Source: Spodoptera frugiperda (taxonomy: Eukaryota > Arthropoda > Insecta > Lepidoptera > Noctuidae). From it: a DNA stretch of 64,000 nucleotides. The stretch covers positions 2,719,501 through 2,783,500 of the forward strand of contig NC_064237.1 of the NCBI RefSeq assembly GCF_023101765.2, written 5' to 3'. Shown here one piece after another: positions 23,382 to 35,915 of the stretch. The position numbers and the translations under genes were made by a program. How positions within the stretch are numbered: position 1 is the first letter of the stretch; each line of letters starts with the position of its first letter. The notes under the pieces were generated by a model. It made no database searches. It worked only from the letters and a program-made list of their open reading frames with translations, and was not told the origin of the DNA.

Positions 23382-26300
23382 TAATTGAGTGACTGATATT
23401 TCAGTTTTAACACGGATTCTTAATGAACAGGTCATAAAGTGATGTTAATTATGTAAAATTTCTTCACATGGGGTCTGCATCTTGTTATGGAAAAGTCTCA
23501 TTAAAGGTAAAGTTAACCACTGTCATTAGTTCAGTGTGCGTGTCCAGTACAAGGCGTTCCCGGAATCGAATCGAGTTCAGCATGATTCGAGTTTCAACGC
23601 AACCTGTGAGTCTCGCGTCGTAATTAGCATATTTCTACTCAATGACGAAACTTTACTCGGTTTCTGAACAATGAATATTGGGCTTAGGTTACATAGCATG
23701 CAAGATAAATATGTACAACAAGAAAATGTTTTTTTGCCTGTTTGACCAGGTGCTCTATTAAAACCGACTTTTGTTATTATTTATTTTACTTAATTCAACT
23801 TCTTATAAGAGCGTGTAAGAGAGGTAACATTAGTATTTTAATTCCGCCCAACAAGTGTTGGCGGCTGTTGATACCCCATGTAGTCACAGCTTTATTTTCA
23901 GTCCGCTGTTGTGACGAGGACAGCAAAGATAATGTATAAGTAATGTCAAAATATTTGTAATACATACATTATGCCATATTGTTTCAATAGATATTGTAGA
24001 AGAAAAAATACAATTTCTTTGTTCCATTTACCTTGGTTTGTTTTCGTAATTATGGCATGAAACTGGGTGACGGAAGCTTTGCTTTTGAGCACAGTTGCGA
24101 TGCACTACGCGTTGTAACAAATTCGTTTTGCCGCGACGCATAGACAATGTGGACGAACTGTCAACTGGTATTGGCGCGAATTTTTGACATAACGTTTTTA
24201 CTTTTGATGTCATTATTACACCACATTATACAATTTTGTAATGTTAAAATGTAAGTATCTGTTACTAGTCGGACCCAATTGCGAGATAACTACTTAATAC
24301 ATTAATGAATATATTAACTTTGCGGTTTTCCACGTAGCCTCGTATTTTCCAAACCATTTACTTTCTAGAAGGTGAGCTACAAGACTGAACACACGTACGT
24401 ACGCTTTACTCAAGCTTTCGAAAATTTTCAAGCAAATATGAACTTTCATTAGAACATTTTAAAGTTTATATTTATGCAGTAGTGTTTTTAATGATATCAT
24501 TTTCGGGCTACATGTGAAATGAGACGTCAAGGAACGCACTTATTCCTATTTTCTGATACCGATTTAGGTAACGTAAAGATATGCCTTTGCCCCTGTAGTG
24601 GGACGATAATGGTTGAAATCAAATCAAATCAAAGTTATGCATACTGTACCTAGATTGCTTAAGTAAGTATATCTATCTCATCTAGGGAAAGGACATAACT
24701 GAACAGGCTATAACTATTTATCCTTATTACCTAATTAGTAACCAAGTCCTATCAATTTGAATCTCGAAATAGACCCACCGGCCAGTCCTTGTGATTCATT
24801 ATGTTGCAAGATCTATTACAAATTTTACACCAATTATACATTATTGCTACATATTACGCACACTTAAGGTGATATCAGCCCACACCTATGCCATTACTGA
24901 TCAAGCAATATTCAACTTTATTTTCCTCAATCTCGATTAAATATAAACATTTAGATTCAAGTTTTGTGAAAAAGATTTTGTAATACCATTTTTATGTCTA
25001 CTTACTTTAGCAGTTACTTAATGATAAAGATTACTAAGTTTCAGAGCCAGACCACAAAGATCTAGATTACGTCTAGACTAGGGATTCCCAAGCTTTTCTT
25101 GGTCAAGGACCACTATCATCATTCTTGTTAGGTTAGGGATCAAGACTATGAACGGTGACTTTACTTGAGGAAAATTTAGGAGGAAGTAAAATTATAAATC
25201 TTTTAGTAAATCTTATTGATTGTACCTTCCATAAGGAGTTACTATAGATGGAAAGCGTTCCCAATAAGAAGCGCGCGTTGCTTTAATGAGAGAAAAATCG
25301 ACTTGTTCCGTACCAGTGTAACTAAAACTAGACGCCTATTATTTTAACCATCCTTTAGTGATAATGACATTTAAGTTAATATTTTCTTAATTGTTTCAAA
25401 TTATATCGTAGTTTTCTTTTTAGGCTTGTAATAATAGCCATCTGTTTTTATTATATTTTATTTTTTTTGTTAGTCTGTAAGCCTTCCGTAAAATGTAATA
25501 AATAAATCATTCTATAAAGATTAGTTGTAATAATATCTATTTATTACCTCCGCCTCCATCTATGATTCATATCGATGACAAAACCTACTTCTACAGCCTA
25601 CAACTGTAAGTATTTACAATCCTTGAAAGTATTAAGCCATTATTCACGGCTGTACCAAGTGTGGTTGTTCACAGAATGCCAAACTTGTGAGCAGTACCGC
25701 CGGAGGGTGGCACGCTACCTTATGACATTATATACAATTAAAATTAAAAATAAACACATAACACACCTTGTGTAGTTTTGTAAGACGTAATTTAATACTC
25801 GAACTTTTTGTTGTTAATTGATTTTTTTCAATAAAGTACAATCGATGTGTTTGAAAACTGACCCAACATGTGTCGATTATTGATCTTTTAGATAGACATT
25901 CAAATACATATGTACGTCTAAATAGAACTACTATTAAGAGTGAAAATTAATCAGATGTTTAAACATCAAAAGTCAATTAGTAGGTACTTAGTAATTACCA
26001 TTTTAAATAACTGTAGCACGATTAGAATTACCTTCATTATCATGAATACTTTAACCCTGGAGTTAGTGCAAAATCAGATACTAGAATCCGGTTATAAGTG
26101 ATTTTTTATTTAAGATTAATGGAGTTCCGTAGATATATTTAGCGATTGAATAGTTGCAATATTTACAGAAATGGAATATAGCAACGGTATTCCGTATGAT
26201 TGGTTCTTCATTTAAGATTCGATTTTAAAGTTTAATCTACTAAATGATTAAGTAATGACGATGACAATGAAATAATCTAGTTTTACTTGATTAGTAGCTA

Positions 26301-27390
26301 AACCTGAATGCTTATAGCACTTTCAATGTTACGGAACACTAAAATAAAAAAAAAATGAACGATATCAAAACCGAACATACACGTATAGTATAATAATATA
26401 TACAACAGGTAACATTGCACGTCGCGCCGGGCAGAAAAATTTGGGTCACCTCACGTTTTCGAAAGTAGTCCATCCAGATTCCGCGACGGACAAAAAGACG
26501 TAGAGGCCATTGTAGCCTGGCCTGTGACCACTGCCTGCTGTAACCTTAGCAGGCTTAGCCAGGGTGGTCACGTAACCAGAGCTATGGGGATACCCAAGTG
26601 AGCCACTTTGTATAAAATGTCAATGTCAGGAGGACAGATGCTGATGTTAAAAATGCTGACGAATTTTCTTTATCAGTGACGTAATTAAGACGCATTTTAG
26701 GCTTGACAAAATAAATTGAAAGTTTCCACATTAATGAAGTGAAAACTTTCAATTTGTTCCTCCGGGAATAATTAAAGACTGTCGAAATACTAATCTGATC
26801 TATTTCGTTGCTGGATCTAAGATAGTTATTCATATCCCTGGGATTTCTGTGTTCCGGTGTTTTCATAGTTGTATCTACTGTAGACCATGGTTTACAGGAC
26901 AGGATTTGCAGTGGTTTGGGGTGGTTGTTGCGGGCGTTTACCAAAAAAGGACAGCGAAATACTATCTAAAATATCAAATGCAAACAGAAGTGGACGTGGG
27001 TTAACAATTCAACATGAACACACTTTTCTTTGAAGAGGTGAAAGTGGCTATACGTCTAACGAGTTTAGTTATATGTTTAGGAAAACCAAGAAACATAAGA
27101 AGCAATTTATTGGCTCTCATTACAAGGACAGGTCAGACCTATTATCCAACTAACTTCAAACTATCTCTTCGTAGAAAAACAAAACTTATGATACAAGTTG
27201 GTTCACCAAGACTCTGACTTAATACTGACACCAATATAAATACAATATCTTATGTAATAATGAGAACGCTGTGAAATAGCGAAGCTACTCACAAGCCAGT
27301 GTCTAATTAGATTATACGTTAATTACTATCTATTATAGTTGCAACGATCACTTGCATAGCAAAACTTTATAGCTAATAGACTAGATACAA
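23382..27390. other. Gene-free stretch
   Basis: About 4 kb without a supported gene. A block at 25075-25180 (GGTCAAGGACCACTATCATC) and a GC-richer, partly self-complementary patch at 26410-26580 (GCCTGGCCTGTGACCACTGC) look like old repeats but have no partner in this window. The 120-codon minus-strand frame at 26582-26944 has no recognisable protein character. Confidence 0.35.
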
Positions 27391-27997
27391 TATACAGCTT
27401 GATGTTTTTATCACCAGCCAATTTTTCTGAGAGTTAGGTATAAATTTAAATCAATTAAAAAAATACAAACAAATAATTATGTACTGACTTTGCTGAAGAA
27501 AGACTGTTCAAAAAACATTAAAAGGATCAAATTGGCTTTGATTTCGAAAGTCGGCGTTTTTCATTATTGTTTGTTCCTTATTTAACACCGACCCCCAAAA
27601 TTAAAGTTATTTGACCATTTTAGTGTTCTTTTTAACCGACTGTCTTTAGTGAAGTCGATTCTTTTTGTAATTTTGGAATGTTTGAATAATATCTCACAAT
27701 CAAAAAGAAAAAAATTATAAGTTTTTAAACTGACATGGTCACTAACACTATAATTAGAACTTATGACGGGATATTTACCATGTTTATTGAATTTGGTGAG
27801 TTTCCGATATTTCGGCACTGTTGCAAGCGCCATGATCACGGATTAACTTCAGTTAATCCGTGATCATGGCGCTCAACATTGAATTTGGTGAGTTGCCGAA
27901 ATATCGGAAACTCACCAAATTCAATAAACATGGTAAATATCCCGTCATAAGTTCTAATTAAAAAAATTGGCTGATGATAAAAAAATCAGGCTGTATA
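27391..27997. mobile_element. TIR element R9, interrupted by MITE M2
   Basis: The left end TATACAGCTTGATGTTTTTA with TCACCAGCCAATTTTT is the near reverse complement of the right end AAAATTGGCTGATGATAAAA with AATCAGGCTGTATA, giving imperfect TIRs of about 40 bp. A second copy at 40038-40518 shares the body (for example CATTAAAAGGATCAAATTGG, GACTTTGATTTCGAAA-like, and AGTGTTCTTTTTAA). Neither copy has coding capacity. In this copy the right part is split by the M2 hairpin. Confidence 0.75.
27712..27960. mobile_element. MITE M2 hairpin copy nested in R9
   Basis: The segment from 27752 (AATTAGAACTTATGACGGGA, then GATATTTACCATGTTTATTG) is repeated in perfect inverted orientation up to 27960, over about 65 bp. 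At the centre is a perfect 22-bp stem at 27826-27847 and 27852-27873 (AGCGCCATGATCACGGATTA...) with a TTCA loop. Outer sequence from about 27712 (TAAACTGACATGGTCACTAA) recurs inverted at 30440-30475, so it belongs to the family. Confidence 0.8.
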
Positions 27998-29183
27998 ATA
28001 TATCAACACCTATGTAAGTAGTATTGTGTGACCTAAGCTAAGTGCTTATTACATTAATCTAGCAATCAGTCATGCCTACAGGGGTTCCTATTGAAAATAT
28101 CTGCAATGATATCATACTAGGCATGTTATATACGTATTAGTTACTTAATACATAGCTATCAGATAAAGATATTGCTCACGTTTGTTTAGATATGTAAATT
28201 TGGAACCGTTGGACGTAAGGTACGTGAGTGAAGTAATTAATAATGATAAGATAATTCGTACGAAGTTGTGTTAATTGCTTGTTCTAGATCGGAATCGGAA
28301 TAATTCTGTATCAGGCCGTCCTTGATGTAAATTGTGTGAAATTATTTCTTTTAATTCATCACTATGTTATGAAATGTCGATGAGACGTAACGTTTATGTT
28401 CATGTGCGATTGATTTTAGTCGTACTAGTACGGTGTAACATACATTTATCGTCGGCTGCCCGGTATTGGCTATTTTTCTGCTATGCAAAGGCACTAGAGA
28501 TTTTTCTTTCCATTCATAGGTGCTTTCGCAAGATTCAATTTAAATAGTGGGATATTTGTAATTTCGATGCAACTGAAAAAACGAATTGGGTAGATGACTA
28601 ATTTTTATTTCAATGTAAAGATATATTGAATTGAATATCGCGCGAAATTACTTCTAAGTATATTTTATACATAGAAATGACGTATTTTCTCCCACTTCTA
28701 AACTTTGATTCGTGTATTATATGTCATTTCATTACATACCTGACAACCTACTTTATTTTTATTTTCATGCCTTGTCATCATCTCTATTAACACACAGTAT
28801 TACAATCTCTATGTATTCAAATGCAGTTTACAGTTTTGTAATGCTCATCTCATCTTCTGTCTCTATAAACAATCTGGTCAAGGAGCTGCCCTTGCCGTTG
28901 GCAGAATCTGAACTTGTCGGTTAGTCGAGAGTAATTGCAGTGTTTCTGAATCAACAGCCATGGTCAATGTTACTGCAGACTTCTGAATAACACGACCTCT
29001 GATCCATTTCCTTATCAAGCTGGTCTAGACTTTGACATGAATTCAGTATTTTATTAGCAAGGTTTGATTTTATGAGTACTTGATAAAATGAAAGGAGAAC
29101 TTGTGTTGTGTGTTAGTAATAATACCTCAATAATTGAATAAATTGTTTTAGTTTATCAAGTTTTCTTGATGAAACAATTTTTT
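27998..29183. other. Gene-free stretch
   Basis: AT-rich, with no supported gene, RNA or repeat. Confidence 0.4.
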
Positions 29184-29290
29184 TTATGGTTAATGAGCAG
29201 ACAGATCACCTGATGTTAAGCAATTGCTGCCACCCATGGAAACTTGAAACACCAGAGGCGTTACAAGTGCGTTACCGGCCTTTTGCGGAT
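29184..29290 (+). repeat. Dispersed repeat R4, degraded copy
   Basis: AATGAGCAGACAGATCACCT, GATGTTAAGCAATTGCTGCC, ACCCATGGAAACTTGAAACA, CCAGAGGCG and GTGCGTTACCGGCC follow R4 with many substitutions. Confidence 0.65.
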
Positions 29291-31701
29291 TAGGAATTTA
29301 AGGTTTATTGTGGCATCGGGGATTGGAAAGATTTGAAAGGGAATGGGCTTGTAATGTCTCAATTAAAGTTAGCACTTGCGTGATTTTGCATATTAAATTT
29401 TGTTCCTTATATAGGTGATTTGCTTACTCTAAATATAGATTTTAGGAAGGTCGGAGACATTTTCTCGGTTTCTAGACTCCTATATATCCTATGTATCCTA
29501 TTCCTAGTCCTTCACACGTTAACAGTTCCATAGTTAAGATTCCATTCTTCACCATATGTTTGACATAACAGTAGTGACGCAAGCGCAAGTCGTCAACTCA
29601 GTAATCCGGATTACTGCGTCCACTCGTACGCAGCTCGAGCGACATTGATGCAATTGTTAATTTCACTTAAGCAGTAACTAAGTATGTACGTTTAAGGGCT
29701 TCGCTTTCTCCTAGTTATGTGATTGGTGACAACAGGCTCAATGAACTTGGCTTTCTTTACGACGGATAGCAACATACGACGTGGTTTAAGTATGTGTATT
29801 TATTTTTTAAGCCATCCGAAACTAATTTTACTCTTAGGAACGAGCACTGACAAGCAGACTGACGGACAATTCAATTTGAGGTTTTAAAAGTGCCGAATTG
29901 AGGATTAATTGAAATAAATGCTGTGACTTTGACTTTGAATACTGAGATCTGAGGGCTTAGTACGTTTCGGTCTCGTTAAACGTAAAGCAAACTTTTAACT
30001 TTTAAGACCTCTGGTGAAGGTAGAGTATACTCTACACATGGTGATACTTTTTTAGATCTTTGAACATCTCTTGGTAGATAGATTTTGGTAGGTAGATAGA
30101 TGACTATTAAATATTCCTAACCTACGTTTAGTAAAAGGCTCACATCTCATCTAAGGACGTGTGGTTAATGGTGCGGTTTTCCCTAATCCTTTAAAGAGTT
30201 TTATTTGCGGTTACTACAAATAGCTACTAAAAGATTTAATTTCTTCTAAGAAACTGAATCTAGCCTACTTTTAGGTTATTCCAATTTTCCGCTATGTTGT
30301 TGATTCTATTCTAAGGGCGAGCATATTGCAAGCACCTGACCAATAAGTAATACTTGATAATATAGAAAATGTACATGCAAAACTAAATAATACATTGTCA
30401 GTCACTAACATTAGAACTTAAGACGGGATATTTTAATTTTAGTGTTAGTGACCATCTCAGTTTAAAAACTTAAATATAACATTGTCAGTCAGCCGCACAG
30501 ACACTACGGATTTATGATCCAAAAATCCATTTGGCAATAACTCCATTACTGCCATATCTAGTTTACATTTCCATTGCACATATTACAAGTACATACGTTA
30601 TCAGTGCAGGCTGGATTTCGACATAGTATTTATAACATGTTCAACTGGACAGGTGTCATGCAGAACGTTAAAATCGCAAGTGCATATGGGGTGTATGTAA
30701 AGTGCATTGCGTAAGTTAGTCATTTGGATATATGTCACTAGTAAATTGTAGTTTGTTGGCTAAATTACCACACCTACGTTCTCCATATTAGATTTCTGTC
30801 TGTTGATTAGAAATTTGAATATATTTATAGTTATTCTGCATAGTTTGGAGTTAAATTGAGTTGTAGCTTTTTGTTGCACGTGGGTGGGAGATATGTCTTG
30901 TGTTGGGTTAGGTTGTGTTCTAAATGATATACTTAATCTATTTAATGTTACTCGTACTCGTAAATAAATGTAATAGATATGGGTTAATGGTGGTATACAC
31001 GGTCATTAAGGAGTAACTATAACAAGTATTTAGAGTTTGGTAGGTATAGCTAAGCAATCTCGATTTTATGAGTATCTAAGACTGTGCATAAACAATTCGC
31101 GATTATATGAGTATCTAAAAGGGAGCGTTTGAATTCGTTTCTTTAAACAATGCAAACTTTAAAAAATGCTTATTCGTTTTATACTTTTGGTAGTAACAAA
31201 ATTTAATGCACGTAACAAGAGTATCTTATGTAGAAAACCATTTATATGCGCCATCGTTTTTGGGGAGAAAGGTTCACTGAAAATTTTACTGATATAACTG
31301 GGAATAAAATCGATACTAAGTACCTAATTACCTCCGATTCTAAAAAGGGATTAAAACATTTGATTGTCAGTACCTATAACTTTCTTTTGTTTTACAATGA
31401 GTTTTCCTTGCATACGCAGTTAGATGGTTGTCTAACAGTTAATTACGTTACGTTTACCAAGTCGTGTGGCTACTTAAACAGTTAAACCGTACGTTTGTCA
31501 TTGTCCGATAAGGTTAATGCCATGATTATGAGTACGCGTTATACGCGTTACTGCAGGGTTGACAACAATGTTGAAAACTTACTGAAAGTTGCTTATTAAG
31601 ATAAATTGCAAAATAATACATTTTTATATCTTTTTTTTTACTAATTGATATATAATGAGTTACATTTAAAATTATGTGAAGTAAGTAATAATTAGTTTTT
31701 T
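29291..31701. other. Gene-free stretch with one M2 fragment
   Basis: The only recognisable item is an M2 fragment at about 30405-30475 (TTAGAACTTAAGACGGGATA, then TAGTGTTAGTGACCATCTCA). The 79-codon plus-strand frame at 31246-31485 shows no protein signature. Confidence 0.4.
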
Positions 31702-31946
31702 TGCTAAAAATCACGGTTTACTCACGTAATTTAATGGAGAAAAGCTCTGCTAGTTTCGAGTCACAGAAGGATTCTTCATCATGAGCAGCGTGCGCAGACG
31801 CGGCGACGACGTCGCACAGGCTATTCCGTATTGCTTCGAATCCTGTGACTCGAAACTGGTAGAGCTTTTCTCCATTACTTACTTTAAGTGAGTAAATCGT
31901 TATTTTTAGTTAATTTAGAATATTCTACGATAGTTATTATAAAAAT
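31702..31946. mobile_element. MITE M1, two-armed copy
   Basis: The left arm (AAAAATCACGGTTTACTCAC, AATGGAGAAAAGCTCTGCTA, GTTTCGAGTCACAG) is mirrored by the right arm (CTGTGACTCGAAACTGGTAG, AGCTTTTCTCCATTA, TTTTTAGTTAATTTAG) around GAGCAGCGTGCGCAGACGCG. The right outer end ACGATAGTTATTATAAAAAT is the inverse of the left end seen in the 7.16 and 53.67 kb copies. Here the left outer end is missing. Confidence 0.8.
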
Positions 31947-32370
31947 ATGATAAATATTACTTGCTTTACGAGACAGTGTACTTATTTAAACTTATACATA
32001 TGAGTATGTATAGATAGATAATATAAAAAGTCAAATTCGTCTCTCTTTTTTTTCTTATGATAATTTTTTTTTTTTTTACTTTGTTTCTAGCAGCCCTACA
32101 CGGCTGATAGAGCCCGGGGCGCGGCATGCGTTCATTAAGGCTTACATCGCAGTGCCCGCAAAAGGCAGCACAGCTGACCCACATACTTCAATTCGATGCA
32201 GTCGCGTGTGATCTGTACACGACACATTGTTTCTTTATTATGAGTTCATAATATCAAATGTATTATGGACCCAGGTATATACTAAAACTATTCAACAAAA
32301 GTGCAGCATCAAAGAGCCTGATAGCTTCTTAATTTTCAGATTACAATCTCTAAGCCGTCTGCTAAATCCA

Positions 32371-32508
32371 GAGCTGCGGACTAACTAGCGGGTTTACCGG
32401 GGCTCCGGCTCGAAAAGCAGGAGTAGGAACGGGGTGGGTTTTAGTCAGTAAGAGTTTGACACTCCCTCTCACGTCGCCCAAGGCGGGAAAAGTCATTGAA
32501 AATTGAAA
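32371..32508 (+). repeat. Dispersed repeat R1, near-consensus copy
   Basis: GAGCTGCGGACTAACTAGCG, GGTTTACCGGGGCTCCGGCT, AAAGCAGGAGTAGGAACGGG, TTAGTCAGTAAGAGTTTGAC and CGCCCAAGGCGGGAAAAGTC. This is the reference copy used for the other R1 calls. Confidence 0.8.
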
Positions 32509-33369
32509 TTGATGAAATGATGATGACAATGTTTTCTTTGCTTTGATCTTTTACTCACTGGTAGCTTGATTTACTTTGTAATGTCAGTGTGTCATGAGGA
32601 ATGAACATGCTTTTGCTCTTAAACCACTTTTATTTTCTTTTTAACCGTTTAGGCATTTTAGTCTCTGTTATTACATACCTTAATGATTCGCAGTATACAT
32701 GGTAAATTTAAGTTTTGTATTCGTTAAGGTGGATTGATTCTACATTTTACTGCTGAAGCTGAATAAATGGAACATATTATATAATGTTATGTATATTTCT
32801 TTAACTAAAACATTTACTGAAAGCACGAAGCGACTTTTGTGTGTGTTACTGACCAATTTATCAGCAAGTTCAATCATTTTATAATTAGTATGGGGTTCTT
32901 CAAGAAGGAAGTGGGTAAATCAAGAAGTAAATGGGTTTCTTAAGGGTCGCAAAGCGTTAAGCCTTTGCAATCGTTCATAGGCCACAGTAACCACTTGTCA
33001 TCAGGTGGGCCGTGTGCTTTCTTGTCACCGTCGTGTTATATAAAAAAAGTATATGTATTAATCCAATATCGTAGATATACTGCAACTATAATGTAGTCCG
33101 TAATTCAGTCACATGTTACACATTCTCAGACTACATATGTTGTGTGTAACTTAAACAATAGCGGTGGGCGTGGCGAATAAGCTCAGGTGTGAAGTAATTA
33201 TGTAAATAACTCGTATTTGTGATATACTACGTCGCCTGTGTGACTTATGGCTCCATGGTGAGATTATAATCAAGCGCTTGATATACAGCGGTTTATTTTT
33301 AACACCCTTTGCAGCGAAAATGAGGTAAATAGGGTATTCAGTATGTGGTAAAGGATGTAGGATGTGTTA
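32509..33369. other. Gene-free stretch
   Basis: No supported gene. A short R4/R6-like tail (CCACTTGTCATCAGGTGGGC) occurs at 32990-33015. Confidence 0.35.
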
Positions 33370-33477
33370 CCTTAGTATGAGTTTGATTTACGTTTAAAGT
33401 TATCGAAATGAGAGCGCGTTCGGTGCTCTGATTGGCCGGGTCGTTTAAACGAACCATAAAACAAAGTCGTACTAAGG
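33370..33477. mobile_element. MITE M3, copy 1
   Basis: Termini CCTTAGTATGAGTTTGATTT and, inverted, the end ACAAAGTCGTACTAAGG enclose GAGAGCGCGTTCGGTGCTCT and GATTGGCC. It is paired with the copy at 44675-44799, which has the same layout. Confidence 0.75.
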
Positions 33478-33844
33478 GTACTGGTTGTTTAAAATGTTGT
33501 ATAGAATTGTGATGATATTTGTAGTGTATAATGTCATAAATTATAATCTTAACAAATAACGCGTCATTTGGATGACTTATGTAATTCGTTGTGAAATTAA
33601 TTAAGCGGCTCGTAGATTTTTGGAAAATACTACATACATGAAAAATTATATGAAGTAAACTGTAAAATGAATAACCAAATATAATGTAATGCAAATTATA
33701 TTTATTTAATTTAGGACCTTAAATATTAAGAATACGCATTTAATGCTATATTACTATTTAATAAGGAGTATCAAATTAAAATTATATTTTCGAGTTATCC
33801 ATACTTTTTCTAATACTTTTTGTTAACCCAATGTCCTTATATAT

Positions 33845-33985
33845 AACGTCTCGCCTTTTATCCCCGTAGGGGTAGGCAGAGGTGCACATTACGGCACGTA
33901 ATGCCGCTATACAATGTGTTACAAGTCCCATGTAATAGGGGGTGAGCTTATTGCCATATACTGGGCACAATTCCAGACTCCTTAT
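33845..33985 (+). repeat. Dispersed repeat R3 copy
   Basis: ACGTCTCGCCTTTTATCCCC, GTAGGGGTAGGCAGAGGTGC, ACATTACGGCACGTAATGCC, then GGTGAGCTTATTGCCATATA and CTGGGCACAATTCCAGACTC. Confidence 0.75.
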
Positions 33986-34130
33986 TAAATAGTAATATGT
34001 TTATAAGTTAATTTATATGACACATGATGCTGTAGTAAACGCTATTCAATCTGTTCGTAGTACACTGTCGCTTTTATATCTGTGCCTTCCATTGTGATTG
34101 TCTGTGAACAAAAAAAAGCAATTAAAAAAT

Positions 34131-34575
34131 GTTTTTTTTTTTTTTTTAATTACACAAAATACACAATAATACAATAAATAACAAATAGCAACCAAAAAAC
34201 CACTAAGGTTTAGAACCGTGCTATGGAATCTGCCTTAAATGTTACAATATGGAGGTAGGTACAATAATCTTGCTTAAATAGTACTCAGGTAATATTCCTT
34301 AAGTTTACATTTTATATTTTTAGGTGTGATACATTTTTTTTTACTTCTGCGGGTATACTGTTAATAAGTCTTGGTACAATATAACCAATAGTTCGCTCGC
34401 CATATGCATTGTTAGCGCGCTGCGTACGGAGCCGATTCTCAGAATTAGCCCGAGTATATATAGGCTGTACAATATCGGTTCGTAGCGACTCGTTGAAAAA
34501 TTGATCTTTTAACAATAAAAAATTGACATGTGTATGAACTGGCAAGACTTTGCAGTGCTTGAACAAACCGTTTAT
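34131..34575 (-). mobile_element. 5'-truncated LINE (jockey/CR1-like RT C-terminus) with poly(A)
   Basis: A minus-strand open frame from about 34575 down to a TAA at 34311-34309 encodes HTHVNFLLLKDQFFNESLRT, then VQPIYTRANSENRLRTQRAN, NAYGERTIGYIVPRLINSIP and EVKKNVSHLKI. The spacing TR...N..R..R..NAYG.R...Y..P.L.N..P.E.K is what I recall from the C-terminus of jockey/CR1-type non-LTR reverse transcriptases, after the catalytic domain. Downstream on the same strand come about 160 bp of AT-rich 3' UTR and an 18-bp poly(A) at about 34148-34131. The catalytic motifs are absent, so it is a dead 5'-truncated insertion. Confidence 0.6.
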
Positions 34576-34651
34576 ATTTTCGTAATATTGTTTTTTTATA
34601 TTAGGGGAAACTATAGTTTTTAGAATGTAAACCTTGGTATGTTTTGTCCTG

Positions 34652-34762
34652 AGCTGCGGACTACCTAGCGGGTTTTACGAGGCTCTGGCTTGAAAAGCTG
34701 GAGTAGGAACGGGGTGGTTTTTAGTTAGTTTGAAACTCCCTCTATTGTCTCCTCAAAAAAAG
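34652..34762 (+). repeat. Dispersed repeat R1 copy
   Basis: GAGCTGCGGACTACCTAGCG, GAAAAGCTGGAGTAGGAACG and GGGTGGTTTTTAGTTAG. Confidence 0.75.
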
Positions 34763-35051
34763 GTATGATTTGTGATAAACACGTGTCACTTATATGTAAA
34801 TAATTGGAGTTGAAGAGATGAGCAGGATACTAGTTATCTTCGCTTTCGTGTTGTTTTTCCAGAAATAGGCCAATAGAAGTATGTAAAGAATTCCCGCCCA
34901 AAGTGCTACGAACGTCGTAGCATCTCGTAGCGAGATTTATTTATTTATTTATTTACTACTATTAAGGCACGTCAACAGAATAAACACTAACATTAATAAA
35001 AAACAAGATGAAGACACGGCCATGTGCTTAGGCCAATTATAGATATATATT

Positions 35052-35140
35052 AAGTCTTTGACTGCCAATAGAAAACTGTTGAAGGCAAATCCTCCGCTAA
35101 CGTCGGTCACCGGTGACCACTACGGCGTTCAATGTGTTAA
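35052..35140. repeat. Dispersed repeat R8 copy
   Basis: GGCAAATCCTCCGCTAACGT, CGGTCACCGGTGACCACTAC and GGCGTTCAATGTGTTAA match 6620-6700. The GGTCACCGGTGACC core is a perfect palindrome here. Confidence 0.65.
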
Positions 35141-35915
35141 TTTTATTATTTAATTTAATTGTAGTTATTGAATAATTTAATTAAACCGCTCTCTAAGAAG
35201 CCTCTTGTTTTCAGTATAGTATAGTATATTTTAGTTACAATTGTGAAAGGAAAAGTATTGTGAATGCAACTAAAATTTCGCAACGCATTGCGGCATATAC
35301 TTATTGGAGTATTCTTTTTACCAATTGTCATGTATCGTATTATAATATGCAGATCTAGTCTAGATAACTAGGTGGCCATATTGTTATCCGGATGTCCGTG
35401 TAAGTGTGTGGCAATTATTTGTTATTATGAATGTAATCTTTGAACGTGGTGATTGGCACTGTTACTTATGTTATGCAGTTCTAATTGGTACCGTTACGGA
35501 CTAATAATTAGGCTAACATTTGGTCTTCAAGTGATCTATTCACATATTATGAGAAAGGTATAATTATTCATTCAGTTTTATCTCATTAAAGAATTATTAA
35601 ATATAGAGAAAAAAAAATTCAATAAGACAAGTCTTCATTTGACAATCTCTTTTTGTAGTATTTAAAAAAGAGTTTCCATAAAAAAATGCAATAAAATATT
35701 TTAATACTGGCTGATTTACACGAAAAATGAGTAAATACCATTTGATGTAATAAAAAGAAAAAAAAGAAAAAGAAAACTTTAATGGCATTTTCTTGATTTT
35801 TCGTCTAAAACAGCCAGTACGTTTCTAAATTCACCAATGTACCTTGAAGGTTTTATGCATTACGATTTTTATTAAATGAGTTTGAGGTTTTATATTTTTT
35901 TTTCATTAATCTTAC
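35141..35915. other. Region downstream of FABP exon 3
   Basis: AT-rich, with long A runs near 35750-35775. On the minus strand I examined each acceptor for the expected last FABP exon (about 15-20 codons with R-x-Y) and found none. The 63-codon frame at 35597-35788 is not protein-like. Confidence 0.35.

Noticed and set aside
26582..26944. 120-codon minus-strand open frame
   Set aside because: No domain, no codon bias contrast with its surroundings, no splice signals forming a gene.
35853..35915. Read-through of FABP exon 3 to the TAA at 35853
   Set aside because: The added 20 residues are Lys/Asn-rich with no R-x-Y motif, and a GTAAGA donor matches the conserved third intron position, so splicing is preferred.
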